Under the pieces are notes generated by a model. It was not told where the DNA came from. It was given only the letters and a program-made list of their open reading frames with translations, and did not search any database. DNA of 64,000 nucleotides from Azolla caroliniana (Eukaryota; Polypodiophyta), in contig JBHGNT010000012.1 in NCBI GenBank assembly GCA_043228905.1, positions 1,550,001 through 1,614,000 on the forward strand, given 5' to 3'. The position numbers were made by a program, and so were the translations under genes. This document shows, in pieces, positions 1-13,700 of the stretch (the first letter of the stretch is position 1; every line of letters starts with the position of its first letter).

Positions 1-1457
1 GAGTTGAATTGAACCGTTTAAACCGTTAAACCATAGTTTTTGCAAATCAATTCGGTTCAAACTGAACCGTTGCCAATTGCTAGGTATGCCCAAGAGTGTG
101 CACTCATGAAATCGCATGGGGAAGGGGGACATTTACTACTTTTGTACGCTTAAATGTTGGTAAGAGATAAAGAAACAAGTGCCATGCCAGAAAAAGAGAC
201 AAAGGAATAAAGGCAAGGACAACATAATAGAAATTGAAATAGGTAAGCATGAAAAAGGCCCTAAGGCATTGCAAAAACTATAAAAGACTTTTGTATGAGT
301 CTTTTTAGCATCTTCTTTTCATTTTGTAGAGCTAGGTTACAATTTAATATTTTCCTAATACCTAATTCCTAATTAAGTTATAATTAATTGAAATAGGTTA
401 GTATGAAAAAGGTCCTAAGGCATTGTAAAAGTTGGAAAAGACATTTGTATGAGTCTTTTTAGCTTCTTCTTTTCATTTTGTAGAACTGGGTCCCTAACTC
501 CTAATTGAATTACAATTAATTCTCTAAAGTTAAACTAATTAGAAAGTAGAATTCAAAGGCAATTAGGCTTCCATCTTAAATATTTGGGTCAACTATAACT
601 TATCGAGTTTTTTTAATGCCATTATTCATCTCTTTCCTTGATCTCTACTTATTAAGTTATTGAGAGTGATTCCACTGAAGTAAGTTTGTTTATGTGTATT
701 TGTTATTAGGTCTAGAGTTTGCATACTTCATTCATTAGTACTTGTATTAGGGCTTCACAACCAATTCTACTCGTCTTGTCAATAATAGAGTAGACTTTGT
801 CCCATCACCACAATTTTAGGTAAGACTTAACTATGAGAAGCTCGACAAATCACGCCGCAAATATGAAGATGGAAGTATTTACGGCCGACTCTAGAGACCA
901 AGTAAAATTTTTGAGAGGTGCAACTCTAACTACCGTAACTCTCAGACAACAAAACCCATCTTCCTTGGTTCAATTCCCCCTTGGTGCCTGCGGCTCACGT
1001 TTCACATGCATGCATGTAACTTTGCGACAACATAGGTTCCTAAATAAGATATAGGCTCTGCTCTAAATTGGACATAGGATCCTTCCCAATATGTACCTAA
1101 TCCAAGCTATCATTCCATGCATGCCCGCCCTTCTTCGTTTTGTTGTTGCTACCCCAACTAAGGCCCAAGCCTTTTGTAAAAACTAGGCAATCTATCAATA
1201 TCTGTCACTAGTAAGGACAAACAGACGAACCAAGAGATCTGTCGCATTCTTCGTTGTTCCAAGAGGCCCGAATCTTTTGTAAAAACCAGACATCTATCTA
1301 CATATATCAATAGTCGCCAGGATGGACTGGCAGACCAAGAGACGAGTCGCATTCTTCGTTGTTTCGAGAGACCCAATTATGTATGTATGTAGTGCCGGGT
1401 GTCCGTCGTGTGGGACCATGGGAGGCGGGCCAGGGGCCTCTCTCTCTTCATTTTGGT

Positions 1458-1488
<31 letters not shown>

Positions 1489-1550
1489 AAGAGTGCTTAT
1501 CTCTAAGCAATGGATAGATATAGTTACTTCACTTACTATATATGTATTTG
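1..1550. other. Upstream intergenic DNA, no gene seen
   Basis: AT-rich DNA upstream of the FKBP gene. Short open frames (for example at 833-1054) show no domain or family resemblance. It holds a duplicated stretch at about 241-500 and, at its far left, runs of AACCGTT/AAACCG that resemble the sequence near 56930-57015. The last few hundred bases probably contain the FKBP promoter, but I cannot place a TATA box with confidence. Confidence 0.5.
241..500. repeat. Imperfect tandem duplication (about 150 bp unit)
   Basis: The stretch from about 236 (AAATAGGTAAGCATGAAAAA) reappears about 150 bp later from about 390 (AAATAGGTTAGTATGAAAAA). Both copies carry the same string of landmarks, CCTAAGGCATTG, TTTGTATGAGTCTTTTTAGC and CTTTTCATTTTGTAGA, with scattered substitutions. 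No coding content is visible. Confidence 0.8.
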
Positions 1551-1745
1551 AAGAAGAAGAAAGAAGAAGAAAGAAGAAAGAAGAAAGGAGAAGAAGATTG
1601 AAGGTCTGTCTATCTTCACCATCATCATCTTCATCTTCATCAAGCCCATCCATCCCTTCTAATGGTGTCTACTTCCATGCTTCTCCTTCATCAAGGTAAG
1701 AAGAAGAAAGCAAGAAGAAGAAGAAGAAGAAGACGAAGAAGGAGA
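1438..1745. repeat. CT and GAA/AAG low-complexity tracts in the FKBP leader
   Basis: A (CT)n tract at about 1438-1487 is followed by purine-rich GAA/AAG repeats at about 1549-1600 and 1698-1745. These flank the first coding exon (1662-1695) of the FKBP gene, so the first tract is probably 5' UTR and the second starts the first intron. The opposite strand reads as long poly-Glu/Ser frames, which are compositional artefacts. Confidence 0.75.
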
Positions 1746-4700
1746 CAATCCATGGCCGTCTCTGTTTTTCTTTGTGTATCCATATGTGAATCTATGGATG
1801 CTTTTCTAGATATATAGATTTATTGCTGTTTGTGTATAAATTTTTTCCCACGTTTGTCATTAACTCTGCTTCTTCTTCATGAAGGTCCATCTGCCCAGCT
1901 TAATGCGTCTCCGTTGCACCATGTGATCAAGTTTCCTTCTTCTTCTTCTTCGTCTTCTTCTTCTTCATCTTCTTCCCCTCGCAACAGAGGAGTGATGATG
2001 AAGCCATCGTGCAATAACGATAAGAATAAGAATAACGTAAAGAGACGAGATTTTTTGCAATTGCTCAGTGTGGGGACTGCCATTTCTACTACTTTTGATC
2101 ACAATGTCCGTTGGATCTATGGACGTGATGATGATGATTGTGCGATTGCTGCTGGCCTCCCTCAAGAAGAGCCTCTCAAGCTCTGTGATGCTTCTTGTGA
2201 GAAAGACCTTGAAAATGTATGTTGATCGCCAGTTTATTAATTTTTTTTCGTTCTCTCTTTGTTCAATGAAGCATTAATTCACACATTCCCTTTCAGAAAT
2301 TGATTATCTGTACGTTCAATCCCATTGTCTTTCCGCATTTAAGCTTTCATTCACATATTTCCTTGACAATGTAGTGTTTTGATTATTTGCACATAAATTC
2401 CATCTCCCTTGTGCATTCAACCATTAGCAAGCATAAATTTCATTCTGTCTTGTGTCTTTCTTTGATTAAGTATTATATTCATTGGTTTAGGTGTTTGTGG
2501 AAATCCCTAACAGCATTAAAACTTAGATATGCCATAATTTCTTTGGATGTAAGAATTTGTTTTCGCAGCCATCCTACATAGTGTAGTTTGTTCATGCTCA
2601 TTAGGAAACACTCAGACTGAAAAATTAAGTCATGTTGTTAGAAATGCAATGTCATCAATATACTTTAGCCTTATGGGTTGGCTAAATGTTTAAGTTGATG
2701 CTATTAAAACCCCATTATCTGGCGTTTCATTGGAAAGATCTTAGTTTCCAGATCACTATTGTAATCATCTGCATTTCAAGATAGGTGTTCATGATTGAAA
2801 GTTTGAATTTTTTTGAAAACAAGGATGTCATAAAATCATGATTCTAGTCCCAGATCATAATTGCTTTTAGTTTCTTAATTTTCTGAAATAATACAATTCA
2901 ATCAAGGAGACGTTTTCATCGATAAGAGGATGTTTACATTGAGCATAAGATGATCATGAATATATGTAATAGGCATCCAACCTTTATTCCACTTAACTAT
3001 ATATTATCAACTAACAATTTGAAAATAAATATATGTATTTGGAGACTCATGGTTCTAAATATTTTTGAGTTCTATCTACAGATTCCAACTGTCACAACTG
3101 AGTCTGGTCTTCAATACAAGGACATAAAAGTTGGTTCAGGGCCAAGTCCTCCGGTTGGTTATCAGGTTCGTTGACATTATCTTTTCCATGAAAGGGGAGA
3201 TCAGATTATATATATATGCACTATTTCTTGCTATGCCATTGCAAGTTCTCTTTTTCTGTGTATTCAAGTTTAATGAAGTATTCTCAACAGCGTCTGCTGG
3301 AGTTTTTTCATATTTCTTCCAATGTTGGATGGAGTGAATGAACAGCAAAATATTGCATGTTTTTCACTTGTTAAGTACGGCATCAGCAGGAGATTATTTG
3401 CATTCCTTCCAATGTTGGATGGTGTGAATGAGTGGCAAAATACTGGGAAAATATTGCATGTTTTTCACTTGTGAAGTAGTGGTGGAATATGTATTCTGTT
3501 TTCCAAGTACACAACTTTCAACTACAGAGATGCATAGATAGATATATCATCCTCTCTTAGTGACTATGCTTATTTCTACTGTTCTATTGACTTCTACAAA
3601 ATTTTGTGTTGCATTTAGTTATATGCAATTGTTTTACTTGAAACATTTGGCTGTATTACTGTAAAAATATCGTACATTGTTATATTTATAGGTTACTCGT
3701 AGTGTACCAACCCTATGATCTATATATGAAAATAAGGAGATAAAGAACAAAATCTCTACATGATGGTACTTAGTATTTACATGAACCAGTGGGAGGGGCT
3801 ATATGCTCATGGAGGCATGCAAACTGGGAAAACAGAGATGTTTTTGTCCAGTCACTTGGAATGTTGAACCAGCGGGAGAGGCTATATGCTCATGGAGGCA
3901 TGAACCAGTCACTTGGAAGGGAGTGTTGGGCGCTATTCAATGTCTAATTAGAGGTGTCTAATGTATAGGCAGCTTGTTGCTCTCATGTTTAATGAGGTGT
4001 TGTAAGAAGAATTCCCTGAGGAGTTGGACAATGGTACACTCATAGTCATAATCAAGTCTAGTGAGTCATCACCTTAGTAGAACAAGTATCACGCTGTCAT
4101 GATGGAAACATATTTGAGTTCTATGTTCCGCAATATTCTGAGCATGAGATTCAATATGGTGGATCACATACTTACGCTTATGAGCAATCATAGAGGAGCA
4201 GGGACAATGTACTTCAGTAAAGCTTTTTGACACCGTATTGAAAGAGTCATGTTTGAAGTCTCCATTGACCTCTTATATTGACTTGTATGTTGGATAATAC
4301 TTGAATCCAACCAATGTAATTTTCTTAGTCCTTTCAGGATGTAAAATCCTGCATTTATTTCTGTTTGTTAGTACAAATATAAGATTCTCTTTCGATGGAG
4401 GAGAATCTCTATATGTATCTCTCCATTCATTGGTTTCTCATTATATTGTTTTCAGGTTGCTGCAAATTACGTTGCCATGGTTCCATCTGGGAAAATCTTT
4501 GACAGGTACACATGGAATGAATGATTATAGTGTCATTTATTTTTATATCATTGGCTGTATACCTAGGAAGGGTCTAGCTGATGAATTAGCTATATTAAAA
4601 ACGTTCATTTTTTGGACTTTTTGATATAAATAAGGTTTTCTAGTGATAGGGGGATAACTGCTTTATCAAGATCTGGTCATAGGTTTTTAATTACAATCTG

Positions 4701-7700
4701 CTACTTGTGAACTAAGATTTTGTGAGGAAAAAATGGACCATGGTCTCAAAATTCTTTTCAGGAGAAATGATTTTTCTAGCATTTTAAGTTCTACGGGCGT
4801 GACTCATACAGAATATAACTTTTCATCTGTTTGTTTTTTGTTAACTAGTTCATTAGAGAAAGGAACACCATACATATTTCGAGTTGGCTCAGGACAGGTC
4901 ATTTAACAATTAACTTTGCTTCCAAATATTCATGATGATAAAGTTGTGTCGTGCTTTAATCTTGTGAAGATCAAAACTCTATATAGGTTGTCAAGGGTTT
5001 AGATGAAGGAATTTTGAGTATGAAAGTTGGTGGGAAACGTCGCATATATGTACCCGGACAGGTACCATGATCATATTCTTTTGAATATTCATGTTTTTTA
5101 TTTCTTCTCTCTTCTAAGTACAACTCTATGCATTTTTTTATTAGGTTTTTGGTGCTCAACAAGAACAATGCCTCTAGATCTGTCTTATTTTTAGATTTAG
5201 CGTAATTGTGAAAAGAAACTTTAGGAAAGAGAAGCCTTGTCGGATTGTTTCACACATGCAATTTCGGCCTCTTCAAATCTGATAGTATATCTTCTTTCTT
5301 TCTTCCTCCCCTCTCATATCATAACTTCTTTCTTCATTCAATTTCTCTTTTTCTACTCTTTCCGAGAATAGATGGGAGCATCCCTAATAGTGAGCGAAGC
5401 ACTACTCTGTTTAGGAACTGGTATTTGTTGGAGGATGGCAGCTCCAGACCTCCACTCTCTTTCATCTTTATTATCTGTCTTCAACATTCTCTCTCTAGAA
5501 TCTACGACTTTAAATGCCTTCTCTCTCTTCCACTTTTCCAAGATATTCCCTCTTATTCCTCATTTGTTGTACCTTTTTGGTGGTACAAGATTCACTTAAC
5601 TAGCAAACAACCATTTCACCCATGTTCCCCAATTTTGTATAAATAGGCTATACTAGCCACTTTTATAAGAACTTTATTTTTGCTGCTACTTACAAACAGG
5701 CTCTGCTCTTCGGCTGTATCTCTACTCTTTGCAACTATTTTGCTATTGCTGTCTAACATCCTTCTCACAGCTTGGCCGTGTCTATTTTTTCTAACAACTG
5801 TCCCGTTGTTACACACATGGTATCAGAGTTGTGAGGTAGTAAACAGTGATGCTACTACACACATGACTAATGGCAAATCTATTTTATATAATGTCAAACC
5901 CAACTCCTCTGAAAGCTTTCCACCATTTCTACTCTCAAAGAGGGGCACTGCTCGCCAATTTTCTACACCCAATACAGTGTGGTAGAAATGAAGAATCAGG
6001 CAGTCCAAGAGATGGCTCGTGCAATGCTCTCATCTGATCTTTCTTTCTTGGTTTGGGGTGAAGCTGTCAACACAACAATCTACATCATTGATTGCTGTCC
6101 AACTAAAGCAATGCTACAGTGACCCATTCAGAAGCATTTACAGGTTTAAAACCCTCAATTTCTCATTTAAAAGTCTTTGGTTGTGATGCTTATTTTCACA
6201 TTTCAGATCATAAATGGACTAAAATTGAGTCCAAAACCAAGAAATGTAAGTTTCTTGGTTACAACACACAATCTAAAGCTTACAGGTTATGGGATCTAGA
6301 ATCAAAGTCCTTAGTCATCTTTAGGGATGCTCATTTTGTGGAGTCTAAGCTGGATGACTCTAGGATTTTACTTGAGTTAATGGTTGAAATCCCAGCTGCC
6401 CCGAAATCTCCTAGTCTAGGTGAAGATGTCTCACCGTCAAGCCCCCATCTCCTCCCACTCCTACTCAAACTCCAAGTCCACCACTTTTCTACCAACATGA
6501 AAAGAACATGCAGGTCATAATGGCTTCTTTACTCATGCAACTTTGCCTTATTGTACACTCTTGTGCAATCGCAAGGTCCCACTACAACAAAGGAGACTCT
6601 TGTTCTTCCGAAGTGGAAAGCGACAATGGAAGTTGAACTTTATTCCATTGAGTGGAATCACACGTGGGAGCTTGTCCCTTGGCCTCAACATAGGCAAGTC
6701 ATTGGATTGAAATGGATTATCAAGAACAAGTACCATGTTGAAGGTACTTTGGATAAGCATAAGGCATGCTTAGTTGCAAAGGCTACTCACAATTGGAAGG
6801 ATTGCACTATGAGGAAACTTTTGCTCCAACAACAAGGTACACCTCTATTCAATGTGCACTTGCATTTGCGCACAACAAATGGCCGATCTTTCAAATGAAT
6901 GTCAAGTCAACCTTCCGTAATGGTGACTTCAAGAGGAAGTTTATGTAGAACAACCTCCAGGTTTCAAGATTTAAGAGTGGAAAACCTTGGTCTACATGTT
7001 ACATAGTCTTGTATGGTTTAAAGCAAGTTCCCAAAGCTTGGCATGACAAAATTGATGCATTGTTTCTCTCTTGGGTTTCAACACTATTTTGTTGACAACA
7101 ATCTCTATGTCTTTTCCCAAGATGATTTGTTATGCTTCATCATATTATATGTTGATAACCTTCTAATTATAGGGTCCCTTGTGTGAGAAAAGCTGTTAAT
7201 AGCAGCAATGGAAAAATTAGAATAAAATAGACACAGCCAAGCTGTGAGAAGGCTGTTAGACAACAATAGAAAAAATGGTTGCAAAGAGTAGAGACATAGC
7301 CAAAGAGTTGTGCTTGTTTCTAAGTAGTAGCAGAAAATAATCTTATTACAAAAGAGGCTGGTATAAGCCTATTTATACAAAATTGGGAATGGTTGTTTGG
7401 TAGTTAAGAGACTCTTGTACTACCAAACAGGTACAATAAACTAGGAATAAAAAGGGAATATCTTGGAAAAATTGGAAGAGACAAAAGGCATTTAAAGCAT
7501 TGCAGATTCTAGAGAGAGAAGAATCTGAGAAGAGAGAATGTAGTACAGAGATAATAAAGATGAAAGAGAGTGCAAGTTTGGAGTTGCCACCCTCCAACGC
7601 CTCCTCTCAGCTCTAGAACGGCCATCAAACATTGAGTCGACCGAGGAGCTGATTAATGGCATGCCTTGGTAGCGGGAAAAAAAAACATAGAGATTGTTGT

Positions 7701-10700
7701 CAGCATAACAGTTTTGAAACCTAAGAGAGAGAAAAAAGGTGTCAATTTTGTCATGCCAAGCTTTGGGAACTTGCTTTAAGCCATACAAGGCTTTGTGGAA
7801 CTTGTAGACCATGTTTTTTTGCTCTGAAATCTCAAAACCTAGAGGCTGTTCAACATCAACCTCCTCCATGTCTCAATTAAGGCAGGCTGACTTGACATTC
7901 ATTTGAAAGATGGGCCATTTGTTGTGAGCAACAAGTGCAAGCGCACATCGAATAGAGGTGTACCTTGCTGTTGGAGCAAAAGTTTCCTCGTAATCCACTC
8001 ATTTGACTTGTGAGTAGCCTTTTGCAACTAAACGTGCCTTGTACTTATCCAAAGTACCATCAACATGGTACTTGGTCTTGAAAATCCATTTCAGTCCAAT
8101 GACTTGTCGATGTTGAGGCCTTGGAACCAGCTCCCATGTATGATTCCGCTCAATGGAATCAAGTTCAACTTCCATTGCGGCTTTCCTCTTTGGAAGAACA
8201 TTGTTCCTCTTTTGCTGTTGTGGGTTCTTGTGATTGTCCAACAGTGCACAGTAAGGCAAAGTTGCATGAGTGAGGAGGCCGTTGTGACTTACGTGTTCGA
8301 GAACCACATGTATACTCATGAAGTTCAGCATCGGAGAGATGAGAATCATGAATGGTGGCTTGAAGCCACTTGGGAAGTGGTGGAAGCTGGTTTGTAGTGG
8401 GAGGGCAAACACGTGGAGTTGAGGGAGAGGTTTGAATTGTTGGCGAAGTTAGAGATTGAGTAGGAGGAGATGGGGGGCTTGAAGGTGAGACATGTTCGTC
8501 TAAAATAAGAGATTCGGGAGGAGCCGGGATTTCAACCGTGAACTTAGGTGAAATCCTAGAATCATCCGGTTGAGACTCCACAAAATGAACATCCCTAGAG
8601 ATGACTAAGGACTTTGACTCTAAATCCCAAAACCTCTATGCTTTAGATTGTGTTGTAACCAAGAAATTTGCATTTCTTGGTTTTGGACTCAAATTTCATC
8701 CTTTTATGATCTGAAATGTGAACATAAGCATCACAACCAAAGACGTTAAAATGAGATATTGAGGGCTTTACACCTGTAAATGCTTATGCAGGCGTCATTC
8801 CAACAACTGCTTTTGTTTTTGTGGGCAGCAATTGATGATGTAGACTGTTGTGTTGACAGCTTCACCCCAAAACGAGAGAGGAAGATCAGATTGAGATAAC
8901 ATCGTACGAGCCATCTCTTGGACTGTCCGGTTCTTCCTTTCCACGACTCCATTTTGTTGAGGAGTATTGGGTGTAGAAAATTGGCAGCAGTGTTGCACGA
9001 TGATAGGGCTTAGCCGTGTTGCACGTTTGACGGGTCAAATTAATCCCACCCGAAGGAGCTTATCAATTTCCTCTTTGTCTTTGGCCGCGTAATTGGGACT
9101 CGTTCAGTAACGGCGCTGCTGCACGGGTCGGGCATCACGCTTCAAATTGATTTGGTGCTAGAAGTATCGCGGATTTAACCCTTTCATATCGCTGTAAGAC
9201 CAGGCAAAGACATCCTGATACTCCGTGAACAGTCTTACCAACGCCAAACGTTCGTGGGGGGGTAGTTCCTTTGCTATTTTCAGGGATCTCGGGTCTGTGG
9301 TGGTACCGAGATTGATTTCTTCCAGAGTGGACGCCTTCACCCGTTGTGAGATGGCTAATTCTCGTTCGAGCTCGTCGCATGCATGGTGTAATTTTTCGAT
9401 CAATCTTGGATCAGGTTCTCGGCCTATATCTTGCTCTTCTTCCGCTGGCTCGAAAACATAAGGGCCGACGGCTGTTACGATATCAATATCGAACAACGGA
9501 ACAATCCTCGGGTGATCCTCCAGGAAGTGGCCCACATAGTCCATTGAGCATGTGGACACCTTCCGCATACAAGGGAGTGGTGTCCTGTGGGGTGCGGATT
9601 TGCTCCTCCGTGGCGACACGTACCTTGGTTTTCCCGTGTCGGAATGATATCATTTTGCGCTGCCAGTGCTGCTTAATGTTGGCCGTGCGTAAGCAGGGAC
9701 AGACGAACAGCATTGGGTAGGCGCCAGGAGCATCCAGCCGTAACACCACTGCCGAAATCGTGAATGTGTGGCCTCCGAGGATGAAGTCGAGGTGTCGGAT
9801 TAAACCCATCGGTCTGATGGATCGTGTATCTGCCATCCGAAACCAAAATGGGCATGGTTCCCATTGGGTAATGCCGAAAACTCGGCAAGTGGCCTTGCTG
9901 ATGACATTGACCGTCGATCCACTGTCGATAATGCAACCGTGAACATCCCGCCATTTAATAATGAGTTTTACGGCGGGGTTTTGGGAATCCATTAGTGGTG
10001 GTCTTGCATTCGGCTCAGCAAGGTGCACGCGCATGGTCTTCTGATCTTTCCCGGTGGTCAAGGAAACCACCGTGTCCTTGAACCGTGGAAGTAAATGCAG
10101 AAGCTTATTTAGGGGCATTGATATCTGGCAGCTAGTAAGTGCTTGCCAAGTGGGATCCTCGTCCAGCGAATCGGTGGGGTGGGAGGAAGGCGATGCACCG
10201 ATAGTGATTTCCTTCATCTCGGTATTCATGTGGTCGACGTTTGCGTTATTAGATTTCTCGATCCAATCCTTCGCGGCTTGCCGGACTTCATCTTGGACTT
10301 CCCATTGCATGTGTTGTGCCTTGCTTCTTGTTGTGACCTGTTGGACTTCGGCCATAATGATATTTACTGTGGGTCCTTTGCCATGATCACTGACCGGACT
10401 CTGTGTGGCATAATGCCCTGGTTGATTACAGTTAAAACACATGACCGGCGCCGAGTTGCTTGATTCCCCTTGCTCAAATTGAGTTGTTTGATACCGTTGG
10501 GAGTTTTCTTCTCTGGGCGGCGCGGCGTATTGCTGTGCTCAGTGGGAGTCATCGTAAGGCTCGGTCAAGGCGACCAACGATGGTCTGGACGCGGTGGGTC
10601 TTGGCGTTGATTATCTGGAGGTTGTTGATTATTTCCCGATTGCTGATGACCTTGATTATGTTGGGGAGGCTGCTGATCGTGCCTTTGGTTGGAACGATGT

Positions 10701-13700
10701 CTTGGTTCGTAATCGTCGTTCTAATCGTAGTAGTCGTCTACTGGTCGATAGCGGTCCTCCCTAGGCCGATAACGATCTTCCTTGGGCTGGTACCGATTGT
10801 TTGGCCGATAGCGATCCTCCTCGGTCCTATACCTCTCGTCATGTTGGTATCGATCATCGTATTGGGCCGCTCGGCTTCCCGAAATCTAGGTGGCGGATGA
10901 TTATGATCCTCCTGTCGAGGACGATTGTGGCGGGGTTCGATTTGGCATACCGGGGCAGCGGTTGTGTGAACAAGAGCGAACACCGGAGGCTACGATACAA
11001 CAGCTGAACGCCGAGGACCACCTAGTGGCACCAACAGACAGTCAAACGACCGAGGAACAACCGACACACCTCGAGCAGGCGGTCGAGTTCGACACTAAAG
11101 TAGATGACTTGCAGCAATCACCGAGCATCTTGCACATTTTTTATGAAGAGTAAATAAAGATCCATAGTTTTGGCAAGGACATTCTTTTCGATTATGTTAT
11201 TTTTGGGTTCGACGTGCAAGGCACTGTCCCACGGGCGTGACAGGTGTTAACCAGTGGGACAAGGGTGACAAGGTGTGAAACGAACAAAGGGAGCGAAGTA
11301 CCACAAACAACCGAAAAAAGAAAGCTGAGTAGCGTAAAAAAGGCATACAAAGACTATAAAATTGAAGGAGCAGGGGACCGAAGAAGGGAGAGGATAGATC
11401 GTCATTAGACTAAGATTAGAGAGAGAGTGAGTGCTTACCGATAATCGGTACTTGTATCCGAGTGTATACACTTTAATCGAATATACTTCTTGTGGGCAAC
11501 TCAAGTGTTTGTTTTTAAGTCTAGTATATAAGTACTGTCTGTGTAAGAGTTGTGTTCTAGGATCGGTTGTAGCCGATATCCCGGAAATACTTTTCTTTGT
11601 TCTATCATTTGTACTCCATATAAGTGGAACGGTCTAAATAATGGCCTATAGGTCTCACTAGTACAGGGAAATCCGTATACTGGGTGACAACTCGGAGAAC
11701 AGTCTCTGTGATCCCAATTTCTTATTCGTGCCACCATACCTTATTCCGATTACCTAGGAGGAGTAATCGAAGGTGTTTCCTCCAGTAGAGAGTAACACAC
11801 ATTAGTTAAGAAATTGACTTACACGGTTGTGGAATCAGAAGAATATTATGTTTGCCTTTTTACTATTTTTTATGAAAAAGAGAGATACCATTGCCTCTTC
11901 ACTTACGGCTTTATCTCATTATGTAAGGCAATGGAATACACAAATTACCTAGGAGGAGTAATCGAAGGTGTTTCCTCTGGTAGGGAGTAACACACATTAG
12001 TTAAGAAATTGACTTACACGGTTGTGGAATCAGAAGAATATTATGTTTGCCTTTTTACTATTTTTTATGAAAAAGAGAGATACCATTGCCTCTTCAATTA
12101 AGGCTTTATCTCATTATGTAAGGCAATGGAATACACAAATTAACAATGATTGGGACTGTTCTTACTAGAGCTCAAGTGACATAACAAGAAGTTTTTTAAG
12201 GACAACAATACGACACATTAACTCATCAATAAAGAACCATCACAACTATCTTTAGTTCTATTATTCATCATATAAGTCAATTGAGGGCTGCATAAGTACG
12301 GTCTCAACCACAATGTTCAAAAGGGGTCATAATAAAGTGGGAAATAGCAATTTGTTGTGCATGTAGGCCAGACCCATCTAGACCAGAACTCTGTCATCCC
12401 CTGCCATGGACAAATAAAGGCCAGTATTACGTGACCACAAAGGTGCTTTTGCCTCAAAGGACTCTCCACCTTGGATTGTTCCATGATGGGACCTTTTGAT
12501 GCGAAGATTTGAGTCCATCTAAGCTTAGAATATCTCGCTAACAATACTGTTTGGTACCTCGGGAAATTCTATTAAGTTGCATTAATTCTATTTGTTCTAA
12601 AGAATGAGAGAACATTTTAAGATGTAAATTCTTGCGTTGCCTCAGAGCCATTCTGGCTTCTTAAAAGATTCTAATATATCTTTCTTTCTACTCTCTGCTA
12701 CGAAATTCTTCGGACATGCTCATGAAGCTTTGTTAGACCTTGTTGGAATATCATCCATTGTAACTCATGACTCACATCCTGAGATTTCTAAGGGTTAGTG
12801 GTGACATAGGTTCCTTCCCATGATTGAGTTGCCGCATGGATTAAAGGAGTGCCCAAGTTAGGCAAGTCACTCCGTAAAGTACATAAAGTTGGTGGTTAAG
12901 ATGGGAGTTTGCATTTTTAAACCAAGACATGTGTAGCTTCCATTTTGGTTCAGATGTAGACAATCAGCCAGTAAGAACACTGCCGAAATAGCTACCAAGA
13001 AGATAGCTCTGTTATACAAGAAAACATTTTTAGGTCACAGACTCTGTAAGGATCCATAATTGCTTACCATTTTTGTGCTGATCACTAATGATGAGATGAG
13101 CCCAACTTTCATGCCTTGGCCCCACAATACAGAAGTGGCCCAGATTCTTTTAGTCCAGGAGGTGCAATGGTGGGTAGCAGTGATGTGTTATAGGAACCAT
13201 ACTTTATCGCAATACCTGAAATTTAGGAAGGTGTCCACTTGGTCCTTATGCCTTTCCTGGCGAAATCTCCATAAACCTCCGCGATTTTCCATGCCCATTC
13301 TTCCATGGAAAGGTTTATGAGCTTGCAAGCATAGTATGAACCATACATGCATTCGCATTTGAGTATGTTTTGTTCATTCGAGTATGGTAAACACCCTCGA
13401 CATATGGTAAATACCATACCTTTGTATTCATGTTTTACTGTAAGGTAAAACTTTTTTTAAGGTAAAAAAGAGAAAATAATAATAATAACATAAAAAAGAA
13501 AATATAAGTATGTTTTCATAACATATACATTCGTTTGCAAATGTATGAAAACGAATGTTTGAGCAAAAGAATGCGAATATTACGTTCTATGTTTGCAAGT
13601 ATATCCATGCTGATATCGTGCATAGAAACCGCAGCTTGTCGCAAAGAATGAGGTCGCAATTGGGCATATATGCCTGTAATAACTAAAATGAATGCCTCAG

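Noticed and set aside
1322-1699. 125-codon plus-strand frame overlapping the FKBP first exon
   Set aside because: Composed of translated CT and GAA repeats, and in a different frame from the transit peptide start at 1662.
5144-5177. Possible short terminal exon of FKBP ([10 protein letters not shown] then stop)
   Set aside because: It has an acceptor-like TTATTAG and the right phase but no FKBP homology, whereas 13909-14028 restores the conserved C-terminus.
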